From Euryodendron excelsum (lineage: Eukaryota; Streptophyta; Magnoliopsida; Ericales; Pentaphylacaceae), in contig CM065394.1 in the NCBI GenBank assembly GCA_033060915.1, positions 29,752,001 through 29,816,000 on the forward strand: a stretch of DNA of 64,000 bases, given 5' to 3'. The notes under the pieces are model-generated. The model ran no database searches, had not been told where the DNA came from, and saw nothing but the letters and a program-made list of their open reading frames with translations. Positions 37,225-49,740 of this stretch are shown one piece after another. How positions within the stretch are numbered: position 1 is the stretch's first letter; each line of letters starts with the position of its first letter. The translations under genes and the position numbers were made by a program.

Positions 37225-37417
37225 GATTCAATTTTGAGATTGCGCAACATTTGAATGCTTTATGTAATTGGATACTTTATGCTTCAATTTCAGCATACAT
37301 TCAAACTAACTTGTGGTTTGGGAATTATTAAATTATTTGTAATAGATAGACTGCATTTTCTAATTGTTTTGCATTCTCTTTGTACCAGTTATCTTTAATG
37401 CATCCTATAATTTAGGA

Positions 37418-38425
37418 ATGGATAGTGAGGTAACAAGTGGATCTCATAAAAGGAAGATAACTAAAGCATCTTCATCACAAACTAGGAGTTAGACATGGAA
37501 GGAGGAAGAGGTGCTTATTCATGCCCTTAAGGACATTGTTACTGAAGGTTAGAAGGTAGATAACAACACATTTCAGTCTGACTATTTGCAAGTCCGTGAG
37601 TGAAAACTTGTAATAGCACTTCCTAGAACTTCTCTTCGTGCCACTCCACACATAGAGAGCAACATAAAGAAGTGGAAAAAAAGCTATGGTAGCAAGTTTT
37701 CAGTTCTTGAAAAATTAGGCATTGGTTGGAATGATAGTGAAAAAATGTTGGAAATTGTAGATAAGGAACTTTGGGAAGATTTATGCAAGGTAACATAGGA
37801 TGTTTCAGTTTTTTGTGCTGTATTCTTATAATCTTGGACCACTTGTGTGATGATTGGAACATATTTATTATAGAGGCACACAAAACTCAAAAACTTGAGA
37901 AACAAACAATTGCCCTTCTATGAGAATTGATACATCATATTTGGAAAGGATAGAGCCACTAGAGAGTTTGCTGAAGGACCAGCAAATGCTATGAAAAACA
38001 TGGAAAAAGAGGATAAAGGTAATAATGAGATGCCACTACAGAGTGAAGGAGGTGCAGGGGTGGAGATGGACTTCTCAATGTCAGCCACAAAGCCCAGCTC
38101 CTTTAACAGTGAGAAGGGAAAGAAGAACAGGCCTAAGGCTATTGATGCAATATTTCAAAAGTTGACTGATTTTGTTGATAGGTTGGGTACATATATGGAG
38201 AGGAGCAGTGATCAACTGGAGTTTATTGGCTATAGGATGGGCTACCATCATGACCTTTCCAATGCAAGAAGGGCAATTAATGGTAAGCTCTTTAAGCTGC
38301 CTATTAGGCCTGATGATAGGTTGGCTGCTTTGGATATTATTACAGGGAGTGTTCAAAGAGTTGACATATTCAGTAGCCTGTCAGAAGAGGACAAACTCCG
38401 TTACATTATCAGGTTGTTGGCTTAG
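37418..38425 (+). pseudogene. PIF ORF1, Myb/SANT-like DNA-binding protein, degraded
   Basis: The ATG at 37418 starts a Ser/Lys-rich leader followed by TWKEEEVLIHALKDIV. Next come IESNIKKWKKSYG and GWNDSEKMLEIVDKELWE, the trihelix-like Myb domain of plant PIF ORF1 and its host relatives. After a break that resembles an intron (about 37793-37872), the C-terminal part from 37991 to 38425 is fully open. It contains the conserved region around FVDRLGTYMERSSDQ. Three in-frame stops interrupt the first half. In active elements ORF1 binds the termini and works with the transposase in the nucleus. Confidence 0.75.
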
Positions 38426-38429
38426 GCTG

Positions 38430-40030
38430 GGGGTTTAAGAAGTGGTTTTTATGGTTTGGAATGTGCTAGAACAATATCAGTAGGACATGTAATGGTAGAC
38501 AATCTAATTCTTAGTTAGTATTAACTATTACACTGCAGGTACCTAGTAATGGTAGAAAATATTAGCAGAATACTTAGTAATGGTAGACAATATTAGCAAG
38601 GTACTTAATCCTGCAGTGGCATCTACTAATGGTAGACATGTGTTTTGTAATGTATTAACCTGCAATAGTTGATGTAATAGTTATTAATGCTTTTTTGGAT
38701 AATGCATGCTAAAAACATATGTTTTGTGATGCTCGAATGGCAGTAATGACCAGTAGTAATGGGTTTAATGTGGTATTATCAGCTGCCTGGCCTTTTATTT
38801 CATTGAATGCATGCTGAAACTAACTTGTTTTTGTCCATGTGGAATGGTAGCAATGAATTGTATTTATATGTTATGTTTTAATTTCCAATTATGCAATGCT
38901 ATTGTATAAAGTGTATATTAGTTTTAACTGATGGTTTGATGTGGTATCTAAAGTAAGACTATTATGTTTTAATTGTTATGTAATTAGAAATGACAGGGTA
39001 TGTGGTATTCATTAGAAGGAACCCGGTGTGTATGCAACTTGGGAGCTATGTAATGCACAAGTGTCAAGGTATCCCGGGGCAATTTACAACAAATTTTCAT
39101 CTCTAGTTGAAGCTGCATATACTGATTTTCTACTGTCCATGGTAACTGATGGTGTTGATGACATCCAACCAATGCTCCAACCAATACCCCAACCAATGCT
39201 CGAACCATTGGCCCATCAGATGCCCCAACTAGATGGGAGTAGTAAAATATTTTTCTTCATTCTGGGGGTGGTTGTTGCTGTAGTGCTCTGGGTGGTTGGT
39301 AAGTTTTTTTTTTTTTTTTTTTGAACTAGTGGCATGTTTGGGGATATGGGGTTGCTACTGAGTGGTTGGTAAGTTTTTTTTTTTTGAACTGGTGGCATGT
39401 TTAGGGATACGAGGTTGCTACTAGTGACATATTTTGTGTAGTTATGTATTACAACTTGTATAATATTGGGCTTATTCTAACATTCAGGTAATAGTTTATG
39501 TATTTGAAGCTGGCCCTTTTTCTAACATATTTGTTCAGGTCACTAGAAGTTGTGGCCACAGAACTGCTACCCTTTTTGTAAAATTCAGCAAGTGATTTTT
39601 GGGTTTGCTACAAGTTGCTTAGGTGGCTATTTGCTGCCCTTTTCCCAATTTGTGGCTACATAAGTTGTATTTGCTGTAGGATATCTTAGGGAATGCCCCT
39701 AATTTGTGATTTCTAGGAATGGCTAAATGTTATTCAAGTGGCTTGTTTTGCTACCAATGTGACATACTTGGTTTAGTTTATTAATATTGATTATTATGTG
39801 TTGCACCAATATTCAACGGTAATGCACAGGTGTTATTATAATGTTGCATGGTTAAGATAGCCATGTTTTTTAATACACGTGTACCAAGAGATGGTAATAA
39901 TTAGGGGTTGGTTGTGGAAAGTGCCATTGAAGAGTGGATTAATTATCATGTATAAACAAACTTATAATTGGGGGTTGAGTGGTAATATAGTATTTTTATG
40001 CATTAATCCAGTCTATATATACAAAACGCA
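38430..40030. other. 3' non-coding part of the PIF element
   Basis: AT-rich sequence with repeated short phrases (AATGGTAGAC/AATGGTAGAA several times around 38490-38640). A local duplication with poly-T tracts occurs at 39300-39420, where GAACTAGTGGCATGTTT and GAACTGGTGGCATGTTT recur. The open frame at 39028-39324 has no known domain. Confidence 0.5.
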
Positions 40031-40189
40031 AACATCAGATTAAGTCAAATAATAATAATCTGGTACATAGTCCAATCATAAATCAAACGCCGGATTGGAG
40101 AACAAGCTGAGACACATAATCCAGAGAAGGCTAGTCTGGACCTAGCTTGTCCGGGGATTCCATGTTAGTCCGAGAAATCGGACGAGCCC

Positions 40190-42128
40190 TCAGATACCAT
40201 GATGAACTCTCTAGTAGAGACAAAAAACATAAGGATTTAAGAATAATGCATAACACACGTTTTTGCAGCAAAAATCTAAATTAAAAAATAAGACAACTTT
40301 CAAAAGTCACGAGATCGAAGGGTTGCTATGCTCCCAATCATTTCTCACGCCACTAATGATTATTATTAAATTTTAATTTAACCAATGTGCAAAAATTGGT
40401 TTGCGTGTCTTGCTAGATGGACTTACTGTTTGACGGATCAACTTTCTTGAAAAATGTGCCAAATTGAGTTTAACTAGTCTGGACTATAATTGAAAGTGGA
40501 ATTGAGGTTGAAATACGAACTTAAAGTCTTTAAGAAAACGTGCCAACTGGATTGGACCGAGCAATGCCCCAAGGGTATTTTGGTCATTTATTTCTATTGG
40601 GCCTGGAAAGCCCGCGAAGCGGTTGATTAACTGGATTGAGTCTAGAAAACCATTTTGGGCTTGAATGTGTATGTGTCAGTTTGAATGTGAGTCTAGTCGG
40701 GTCAGAGACTGCAGAGCGGGCAAAAATGGAGTGCTTACATTTGATTGACCAATCTCTTTACTTTTGTTTTGCTTTCTCTCTTTTTTAATCTCTTTCACTT
40801 CCCTATCTTTTCTTATACTCTCTTTGCTACCTTTTTCAATCTTTCACTTTCTTGTGCATTATAATAAACATAGCTCTTCTTACTTTTCAAGAGCTTTCAA
40901 TAAATGAAGACACTTGTGTTTTCTTAATAAAAAAAATAATATCTCAATAATGGTAACATCTTGATCAAGATCACACAATCAAAGGGTTAAAGTACATGGT
41001 TACAAGGGAATAAAATCAAGAAGAAACTTCGTGGCTTAAGAGAACAAAAGATGGCTTAAAATCATTTTCAAAGCGTACATGAATAGATCCTAAAAGAATA
41101 TAAATGTCAACATTGTCAATTAATATTTAACATATGAACTAAATGCGAATACAATGAAGCCATTCAAAGAATGAAGATGAAGAATTTTATCCTTGAGTAA
41201 ATATAATCTTTCCAAAAAGAGGATATTGGCTTTAAAGCTTGTAAGGTAAGATCTTTACTCATTCAAGGTCAAGAATGTACAAGTTAGCCCAAGTGAAACT
41301 ACATGACATGATTTGTGCTAAAAAATGTGATATCCTCGACTTATGTGTACCCAAGATAAATGCTCATAATACATTAAGATTAAGGATGACCTATCAATCA
41401 TACTAACGAATAATTAATGCACGACACTCAATTCTTACTAATTAAATATTGTACCTTATGAATATATCATGGTCCCAAAAATGAATCATCAACACATCTA
41501 CCATGAAAAACAAAGATATAATCATGAAAGTTACAAAAAGATGTGCTAAAGATGATAACATAAAGTGCCAGAATCATAAGATACTTCAACCTCTACCAAA
41601 GATCCAAAGTAGTAAGAGAATAGCCATACAATATAATACCTGAGACTTATCGATAAACCATATAGAGATTAAAGTATAACAAATAATATATGACAATGAA
41701 GCTCAAAAACTAACATCCATTATCACCAATAGAGCTTTAGATACAAGAAATGATATGACAGGCACATACAAATGGTATCTTAACTTTATCTCTAAGGAAG
41801 TCATTATTATCAGCTTAAAATTTTTAAAAATTTTCAAAAAAATGCAACATAAACAAAAAAAAAAGAGCAAAAATATAGGATAAATCTCTAAAACTACTCC
41901 ACGCCCCCCCCCCCCCCCCCCCAAAACAAAAAAAAAAAAAAAAAAAACGATGTAATGTCCACAATCCATGAAGACAAAGCATGAAAATAAATGAAAGGAC
42001 AAAGAGAGAGAGGCTAGGGTGCCTAAGCGCACCCCCCAACTACGATGGAAACCTAATTCACCAAAACACAATAAAAGCAAAAAATTATCTAAACTACTCC
42101 TACCCCTGCATCAACACACGAGAGGGAA
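40190..42128. other. Right flank of the PIF insertion, degenerate
   Basis: The first bases read on the minus strand TGGTATCTGA, which resembles the Met-tRNA primer site of Copia elements. This would suit the lost 5' end of the Copia element, but the following sequence does not match its 3' LTR. The rest is AT-rich with a poly-C/poly-A tract around 41905-41946. No gene is supported. Confidence 0.4.
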
Positions 42129-43435
42129 TCACCTTATATCACTAAGTGAAAATTTGCCAACATTCCACACGTCTACTAGAGTGACTTGTAGAATAGTCAA
42201 CCGAGTGTAGATACAACCAATTTCAATATCCTTGGTAGACTCAAGGATATAACAATTATGCACACATGGGTCAAAAAGGTCATATAATGTAAAGAGACTC
42301 AATGGACCATGCAGCAAGGTGCCTATCAACGTCAGTCCATGAACGTCTTTATCCTCCCCTTCCTCTAGTTGCTTGTCAATGTGAAGGATATTCGGTTCTA
42401 ATGTTGGGGTATAAAGCTCTAAAGATTTTGGCGTGTTAGGACTAGGTGCTAGAGGATGAAAGGCAGGGATCTTATAACCCATAGACATGGTTGAAATGAC
42501 CTCTAGACCATCAATATCCTCTTTCACTTGTGCATCCCCAATAACTAAAAGACTAAAATCCTTACTAAGGGTAAGGGTTCTCTCTGGAAGGTCCACTATA
42601 TGGTCGTCCTCACTTTCAAACTTCTTCAGCTCCTCTTTTCTCTTATTGTATCCGTCATTAACATTTTCCTCACTCTTTTCTACACTTTCCCTAAAAGCTT
42701 TTTCAAAGATTTCTTCCAGTTTGGGTTCCTCATCCCTATTCTTATCTTCAACAATTTTCTCACTCAGCTCAAGAGTTTATCCCCTAGACTCAAAATCTTA
42801 GGGAGGAATGGTATGATCTATGATATCCTCACTCCTAAGGGTAAAGGTGGGATGATCTTGCTCATGATAGGGAATTATATTAGAATCACTTTTAAGCACT
42901 TGTCCATGGGGATTGGGTTAAGATTGAGTGAGAATCTCTTCCCCCTCTTAAACACCCAAGGTTTGCACCAATAAGGTCAATTGACCCTTTACATCATCAA
43001 TAAGTTGACCTTATTGTTCAAAGGCTTTGTCTACCCTAGAGTTTACACTATTTTACATTTGCATGAGTTAGTGTGCGGTGTCCTTTAGTAAATCCCCTAG
43101 AGTGTCCTCTAGTGTGCTATTGTGAGGAGGTTGATAGGCATTATCTACTTGTATTTGATAAGGTTGCGGTAGGGTGTGGTACTGTTGAGGGAAAGATCTC
43201 CTATTACTCTAATTATAATTGAGGGGAGCATACCACTCAAGATTGTAGGTTGGTATAAAAGGCTTCCTTTGGCCGTTAGCTTGAATGAAATCTTTAAGAA
43301 ACCGGGAAGATGACACTTGTATTCTCTTCTCATTAACTCGAATGTAATCACTAAAAAACCGACGATGAGGCGCTTCCACACTACCATCACAATAGACGCT
43401 CCCATTACCATCATTCCCAACCTATTGAGAAAGAT
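42129..43435 (-). pseudogene. Degraded retroelement-like reading frames (gag-like?), uncertain
   Basis: On the minus strand, segments 43420-43145 and 42596-42129 are partly open, and translations between them are rich in Glu/Lys with scattered stops. The character (basic N-part with a Tyr/Asn-Pro-rich stretch, then acidic linker) resembles the middle of a plant Gypsy Gag, but no zinc knuckle or protease is present. The plus-strand frames over the same stretch look like shadows. I am not confident in a family assignment. Confidence 0.3.
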
Positions 43436-44109
43436 ATTTCATTGTCCTATGTCAATGTCTAAAGATGATGTGTGAGAAAATGAGGTACCAAGCAAAGTGG
43501 AATGGCTATTGGAGTTCACTATTGAATGTTTATTGGTTGAGTCATGAACTCAAAATGTTATTCTATGCACATACAAATTAGCAATCCACACCTCAACAAG
43601 TCAATTCAAAATCTGAAATCACCATTTTCCTTCCAACTCTCCAATCTCCATATAAAACTTTTCACCAATTGAAGCAAATTCAATTTTAATCTAACCAAAC
43701 CTCCAATCTCCTTATGCAAAAATAATACCACCAATAATTATAACTAGCACAAAAGTCCTAACCACCACTAACAACCCACCATTACAAGTATTAATGTAAT
43801 TCTAAACCAAAAAGGAAAAACAAATAAAGGATCGTAAATCTAATATAAGTACAAAGGACGAAACGAAGTTACCCGAAGCCTTAGCCAAAGATTACTCCGT
43901 TGTAGTAGATGTTGGTGAAGAAGCAATCCACCGATTGTTGTGCTTCCCAAGGTGCTTGGATGCTCACCGATGCCTTTGATCTTCGACAACAGTGACAAAA
44001 CTTGATATCGCTTCAAATAATGTGCAATGGATAACTGCAAGAGCACGGTTGGCGATGAAGTGTAAATCCAGTGAGTCTGGATATCGATTCTCTCGAATAT
44101 CAAGCTCAA

Positions 44110-46702
44110 TATAAGCTATAGGCTTTAACTCGCATCCATTTCTCTCAAGATTTGCAACAACTCAAATGAAACTATTTCTTAAAAAGGTAAAACCAAAAAC
44201 ACTTGATTTTAGAAGATTGATTTGGCTAAAATTAAAGTAATATTAAAATAATTAAACTACGAAGATAAAGGACTTGGACCCAATTGATCCAACCACCCAA
44301 TTAGCCCAAGGTTCCAATGAGGTTTGATAACTCAAATCATTGGTTTCACCGCGAGCCTTTAATTCGGAAAATTTCAACCATTAAGATAATAAAATCAATG
44401 ATAACTAATTTAGAACTGTAAATGCTGAGATTTTTATGTTCATACTATCAATCTAAGCAACACTCATACCAAATTAAAGGTTCATGCATGGACACTCGTG
44501 CCAAATTAAAGGTTCATGTAAGGACACTCAAAGACTTAGTCAAGAAAACAAGATTTCAAGGGGATCTAAGAAATGATTATTATAGATTAAATTCAATGAT
44601 AATTAACCCTAAAATTATAGTAAATTTAAAGCCATAAATTCATACCATCGATTTGTGTAATTTTTATACCAAACAAGGGCTTGTGCATAGAAATTACCAA
44701 ACATAACCAAGAATCTAAGTTTTCTCAAAGATCTAGAGTTCAATTGTCAAGAATTAAAAAATTTGAAAGATAAAACAATAATAAACCCCCCACTGAAAAC
44801 CTTGAAACCCATGTATGATCTTCACAATTAGACCCAAGAGAAGAATCTAACTATTTGAATCCATAGAAAATTGGATTGAATTGAAGAAATTTTTACTTGA
44901 TTACAATGAAAATAAAGAACTATAAAAAAAATCTAGAGTTTCTCTCTCTAAAATTACTCCAACCACTATCTAAAACCTTTGAAAAAATATAAAAATAAGC
45001 TGAGATCCCCAAATTTGGGCCCAAAACGACCTTAAATAGGATTGAAAAAGCAAAGCTTCGCGAACCATTCAAACACCTTAAGGGATGTTTGAATGGGCGT
45101 TCAAATGCCTAGCTAACCTGATTCAAATGCTAAAAATCAACCTCAGAAGTTTGCTGATGGAATGTTCAAACTCCCTAATGGAGCATTTGAATGGCTATTC
45201 ACCCTGTTCGAGATATTTCATATAACTTTTCATTTGTTTTAAGCTCAAAACCTATTTAAAACAAAATAAACTTAATTAATAATAAAATCTAACTAAAGAT
45301 GGAAAAAAAACTCTTAATTTAAGTCTAACAAAGCACAAATTAAGTTGTTGTAATTACACTTTTGAAGTGCAATCAATAAACAATACTTTGTTATATAATA
45401 TTGCTATACATATAAGTGGTATTTATGTATTATTAGAATATGATAACAGTATTTTAATTATTTTGATTCATAATTTGGTCATGATCGGGTTTTGTTCTTT
45501 CTCTCACACCCGTTCCATATTCACTTTGAGTTTTGTTCTTTCTCTCACACCCATTTCATACTCACTTCGAGTTTTGTTCTTTCCCCCATAACCAGTCCCT
45601 AAACCCCTATACCCTTCCTATTAGGGGTGGGGCGGGGCGAAAACTTGCTTCGTCAGATCAAATTGTCATTCTTAATTTCCAATGCTAATTAATCCATTAC
45701 TTTGCACATGGTATAAGCTGCTTTAGAAAAAGAAATTAAATCCGAGTTTGTATTTAAACTTTGGACTTCAAACCGGAGGCAGTGTGGCATGTTTACATTC
45801 TTGTTAGTGTCTTTCATTTTCTTAGAAACCAAAAAATAGAAATTTCTTGTCTTTCGTGTTCTTGGAAACAAAAAGGTACAACAATCAAAAACACTATTGT
45901 TTTCGTATCGTTTTCATTTTTATTGAAAAACAGTTCCGAAAACACTTTTTTCTTTTTTTTCTAAAACTGGGGTGTTTTTGAAAAAAAATAAATTCAAAAC
46001 AAGTTTTGCGGCAAGTTTACAACACGTAGTCTTGGCTAAAGCAATTTTTGAAACTTTTACCAAATGCTGTTTCAGTGAAATTGTAAAAACAAAAAAAATA
46101 ATAAAAAATTTAAACCGTAACCAAATGAAGGGCCTAATATTTTTTTTTTTTCCCTTTCTTGTCAGCCATTTACATGACCTCAATTTGTTCACCGGTGGAT
46201 GGAATGATCACAATATTTCTCACCATGCTAGTCCAGACAAAATACATGACACGAGAAATTAATTCTCTAAATAAATTTTATTATTGAATAATCAAATGCT
46301 GATAAATTATCTTTGAATATAGCTCTTACACTGTATTTATAAGAAAAATAAACGCCAAGCCCTAAGAAGCTCTAAGTAGACAAAGATTAATGAAACAAAA
46401 ATATTACAAAAAATAGCAAACTTGAGCTAAGCCTAGATTGAGATACTAGAGATGTAAAAAAACTATCGTGAAAAAAGCCTATACAAAATTGGGATTTTTA
46501 GACCAAACTATTGCTAAAATAAAAGTTTCTTCAAATAAAATGCAAATTTGTAGGCCTAAAAGAATGAATGTTAGCAAATTGTAACAGAGTCCATAATTAA
46601 CTATAGATCTTGATCTTCAACATATTTCCAATCAGACTACCGAGTTTCACACAATTTAGAGTTCAAACAATACAATTTTGCATCAGACTCACATGTATTT
46701 AT
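44110..46702. other. Repeat-rich intergenic sequence, no gene seen
   Basis: AT-rich, with short internal duplications. CAAATTAAAGGTTCATG recurs at about 44470 and 44501, and a 41-bp tandem repeat (GTTTTGTTCTTTCTCTCACA) covers about 45489-45600. Open frames here are short and carry no domain. Confidence 0.5.
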
Positions 46703-47591
46703 TAGGGCAAATTACATCCATCTCCCTTGAGGTTTCAAATTAATAAAATCCACCCCTAGAGATTCTAGAAATTACATTTTCCTCTCTTGAGGTTTAAGGT
46801 GAGTTGCATTTTCTCCTAAATGTTAAATATTTTAATAGAATATATGTGATGCCAGCAAAAAAAAAATAAGTTCATTACCTAAATTATCCATAATGTGCAT
46901 GAAATCATATAAATAAGGTTTTTTTTGTGCTTCTAAAATTAATTAGTGTGTGTTGATTTTTGAAATCTGTGTTTTTGCTTCTAAATTCCCCCACGTGTGT
47001 TAATTTTTTTTTATAGTATATAGGATCTAAAATTTTTGGTACAATTGATTTTCTTAAGTTAAACCGTTGTCTTTTTAATATAAGTTAACTAAAATTATTG
47101 TTTTTCGATATTACTTTTTGTAGGGTATATTTTTTTTCATATTGACTAGAACGTTTTTTTATAAAAATTTACAAAATCTATATAAGGCTTTAATTATAGC
47201 ATATAAAGTTTTAAAAAATTATGAGACTTATAATTTATTTAAAATGGTGTTTTATACAGATGTGACATTTAATTTGTTCTTAGAATCTTGTACTGATAAT
47301 GCATTTTTTTTTTTATTAGAAGAAGACTCAAAATCAACACACTAGTTAATTTCATAAGCAAAAAAAAAAAAAAAACCTATTTATGTTATTTCATGCACTT
47401 TAGGAGCAATTTAGGTAATAAACTTTTTTTTTTTGTTATTGACATCATATACATTCTGTTAAAATATTTAATATCTCAGGAAAAATACAACTCACCTCAA
47501 ATCTCAAATGAGAGAGATATAATTTCTAAAACCTCGGGAAGTGGATTGTATTAGTTTAAAACCTCAAAAGAGGTGGATATAATTTGCCCTA
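46703..47591. mobile_element. Foldback element with long inverted repeats (MULE-type MITE)
   Basis: About 220 bp at each end are imperfect inverted repeats. The left arm begins TAGGGCAAATTACATCCA and contains TTGAGGTTT, ATTTTAATAGAATATATGTG and TGCATGAAATCATATAAATA. The right arm carries their reverse complements and ends in TTTGCCCTA. The central 450 bp is AT-rich with no gene. Long arms without coding capacity fit a Mutator-like MITE; a clean 9-bp target duplication was not found. A transcript would fold into a long hairpin. Confidence 0.75.
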
Positions 47592-47817
47592 GTTATTAAT
47601 GTGGGTTTTGGTACCTTAAGTTAGGGAATGAAAAAATAGGATGAGAAGTGAGATTGTGTATGAAGCATTACTCTTTCAAATAGTCGGTCTATATTTAAAG
47701 CTTATTTCGACTGTAGGCAAGGTGAAATTGCTCCAAATCAAGTGCGGGCAGGGCATGTCATTCGACACTAAATGCTATCATTTTTTTCCATGTACTCTTT
47801 CGTTATCATTCTTTTGC

Positions 47818-48364
47818 AGCTGGAACAATGGTCATTATCAACGCTTGGGCGATTGGAAGAGACCCAGTATCCTGGGAAAACCCTGAGGCATAAAACCCAC
47901 AAACACGGAGTTTAAGGCCTAAACGTGTGCCTAAAGTGTAACAATATTACAACACCAAAATTGAAAGTCCAGCTTGCGCTATTGATTCTATCACATTACT
48001 TGTGTTAATACTGTGCTACATGTCAAGTTTAGTGGTTCAATGACTCCGTTTGGAACTTATAGTACCTTAAAAGCTTAGGCTGGAGAGATTCTTCAATTTT
48101 TTTATAGATTTCGATGGGCATGACTTCCAATTGATACCTTTGGAGCTGGAAGGAGGTCCTAAAGTGGCATGTGCACAAGGGTTTATCTCCAACCCTTTCT
48201 ATCTGTCCTTAGAAGTAGGGCAATTAGCAAATCTCGTGCACAATTTCAATTGGGAACTGCCAAACGGAGCGAAAGGAGAGGATTTGGACATGACTGAATG
48301 CACGGGTGTTACAATCCAGAGGAAAGTTCCTCTTCTTGCAGTTGCCACTCCATATTCCCTCTAG
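47818..48364 (+). pseudogene. Cytochrome P450 pseudogene 1 (CYP71A-like, 3' fragment)
   Basis: Coding similarity starts in the middle of exon 2 at the AAGT(M/T)[12 protein letters not shown] region. It stops after WENPE at about 47888 and resumes near 48081 with the ERF motif. It then runs to a tail identical in sense to gene 2, ending ATPYSL and TAG at 48364. About 190 bp of unrelated sequence with stops lies between the two parts. The haem-binding loop is lost: the region that should read [10 protein letters not shown] is shifted and disrupted around 48140-48175. No exon 1 or I helix is present upstream. The 3' flank is homologous to that of gene 2, so it arose by segmental duplication and was later truncated. 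Confidence 0.92.
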
Positions 48365-49740
48365 AGTAGTGAAGATAAACTGCAGGATGTTTGTGAAAGC
48401 TTGATAATTATTGTTTTACTTCATTCTTATAAATTTAAGATTTTGGAACAATATGTGACTTAAGATGATATAAAAGACTGCAATTTTGTGAGGTATTAGG
48501 TTCACATATCTCATCCTGCATTTGTTTTGCCTTCTATTTGTCCCTGCGAACTCTGTTCTGCTTGTGGTATTGCACTATGGCTCTATTTTGCTATCCAATG
48601 CCAACGAGGGTTTTGTGCAAGGAATGGTATGAAATCTTAATATACATTGTTGGGACCATCCTTATAATGGAAAGATTTTGGGTTAACTTGTAACTTAACA
48701 ATGTCATGTGCCAAGTAATTTTAGAAGATAATTTTCTTTATAAGGTTTAGTCAAGTACTGTTGGCATGTCGAGGACTATTTTCAAGTTCTATGCATTCAT
48801 TAGGTTTTCTATAGGTTTTCTATAAATAGCCCTGTTTTCTTCTAAAGAATTGTGCCTTTTTTTTTTTTTCTTTTTTCTCTTTTTTTCTTTTTTCTCATTG
48901 AGTTTTCTTGCTCATTGGTTAGATATTATGGAAAGTGTGAAAAGAGTTTTAGTACTTTGGTAGACTACTGAGTTTGGTTTGCCTGCTGCATGATTCTCAA
49001 CAACCAAACAGAATGCGAGGTTACTATTTTTGGAATTTTCTAATTTTTCAAAGAAACCATAATAGAGGGAGGTTAGCTCAAGCCGTGGAGCCACCATCTA
49101 TGATTGAGGTTATAAATTCGACTCATTCTCCCCAAGCCTTTGGCACTTTAATATACCTAGAAGAAAAATAGTTAGGCTTAGTTTGACACCAGTCTAAACA
49201 CCTGGTTTTTTGTCTTTAATGATTTTTTTCAACCAAAGCTCAATTATATGTTTATTATTGATATGTATAAGCTAAAAGTCCATGAAAAATAACAAAAAAA
49301 TTGAATTTTCATTAAACAAAATCAAATAAGACAAAAAAAATTGTAAAAAAAAAAAACTAGTGCCAGATCATAATATTGTGATTCTCCAGTTTGGGTAGTT
49401 CTATTCTATTAGTGAACTTATCCCTTTCAAAATTTCAGGGTACTGTAAATTACTGCATTTCAAGGTTGAGGAGGTCACTATGGTAATAATGAAATGAGGA
49501 TGCATGAACACTTCTACATTTTTTTTTTTGGGTCACCATATGGTTTTACTCCAGCACATGGCTAGCCCGAATTTAATTCCATCCACAAACATCATGTGAG
49601 CTAAGCTTGGGCTGAGACGTTTGGGTTACGATCAAGCTAGGATTGTATTTCGTCCATCGTTTTAGCATTCAAGCAGAGCTCGAGCTATTTTTGGCCCTCC
49701 TCAATGCCATCCAATTGGGACGAGCTGAGTGATGGTTGTT
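48365..49740. other. 3' flank of P450 pseudogene 1, second arm of the duplication
   Basis: It matches the gene 2 flank in several blocks: 48365-49020 with 8221-9393, 49365-49480 with 10680-10790 and 49595-49690 with 21147-21225. This arm lacks the Gypsy element and roughly 1 kb of sequence present in the other arm. It thereby provides the empty-site comparison for those insertions. Confidence 0.75.
49064..49165 (+). mobile_element. SINE-like sequence (tentative)
   Basis: GGTTAGCTCAAGCCGTGGAGC resembles a pol III A box region, and AAATTCGACTC about 45 bases on resembles a B box. An A-rich stretch follows at about 49160. No target duplication was recognised, so this may be a decayed tRNA-derived SINE or chance similarity. 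Confidence 0.3.

Larger units (their letters stand above)
27030..40189 (+). mobile_element. PIF/Harbinger DNA transposon, 13.2 kb including a nested CACTA element
   Basis: The left end GGGCTCGTTTGATTTCCCAG and the right end (reverse complement) GGGCTCGTCCGATTTCTCGG form terminal inverted repeats of about 25 bp. The flanks are TTA and TCA. Both PIF genes are recognisable: a DDE transposase and a Myb/SANT-like ORF1 protein. Without the CACTA insertion the element would be about 5.7 kb. It landed 8 bp upstream of the Copia gag ATG. It can no longer move itself, because both genes carry stops or frameshifts. Confidence 0.88.

Noticed and set aside
40200..41000. 5' LTR of the Copia element
   Set aside because: No alignable stretch with the 3' LTR at 21411-22023 was found, so I did not annotate it as an LTR.
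49064..49165. Confident SINE call
   Set aside because: Boxes are weak and no target duplication was found, so it is kept only as tentative.
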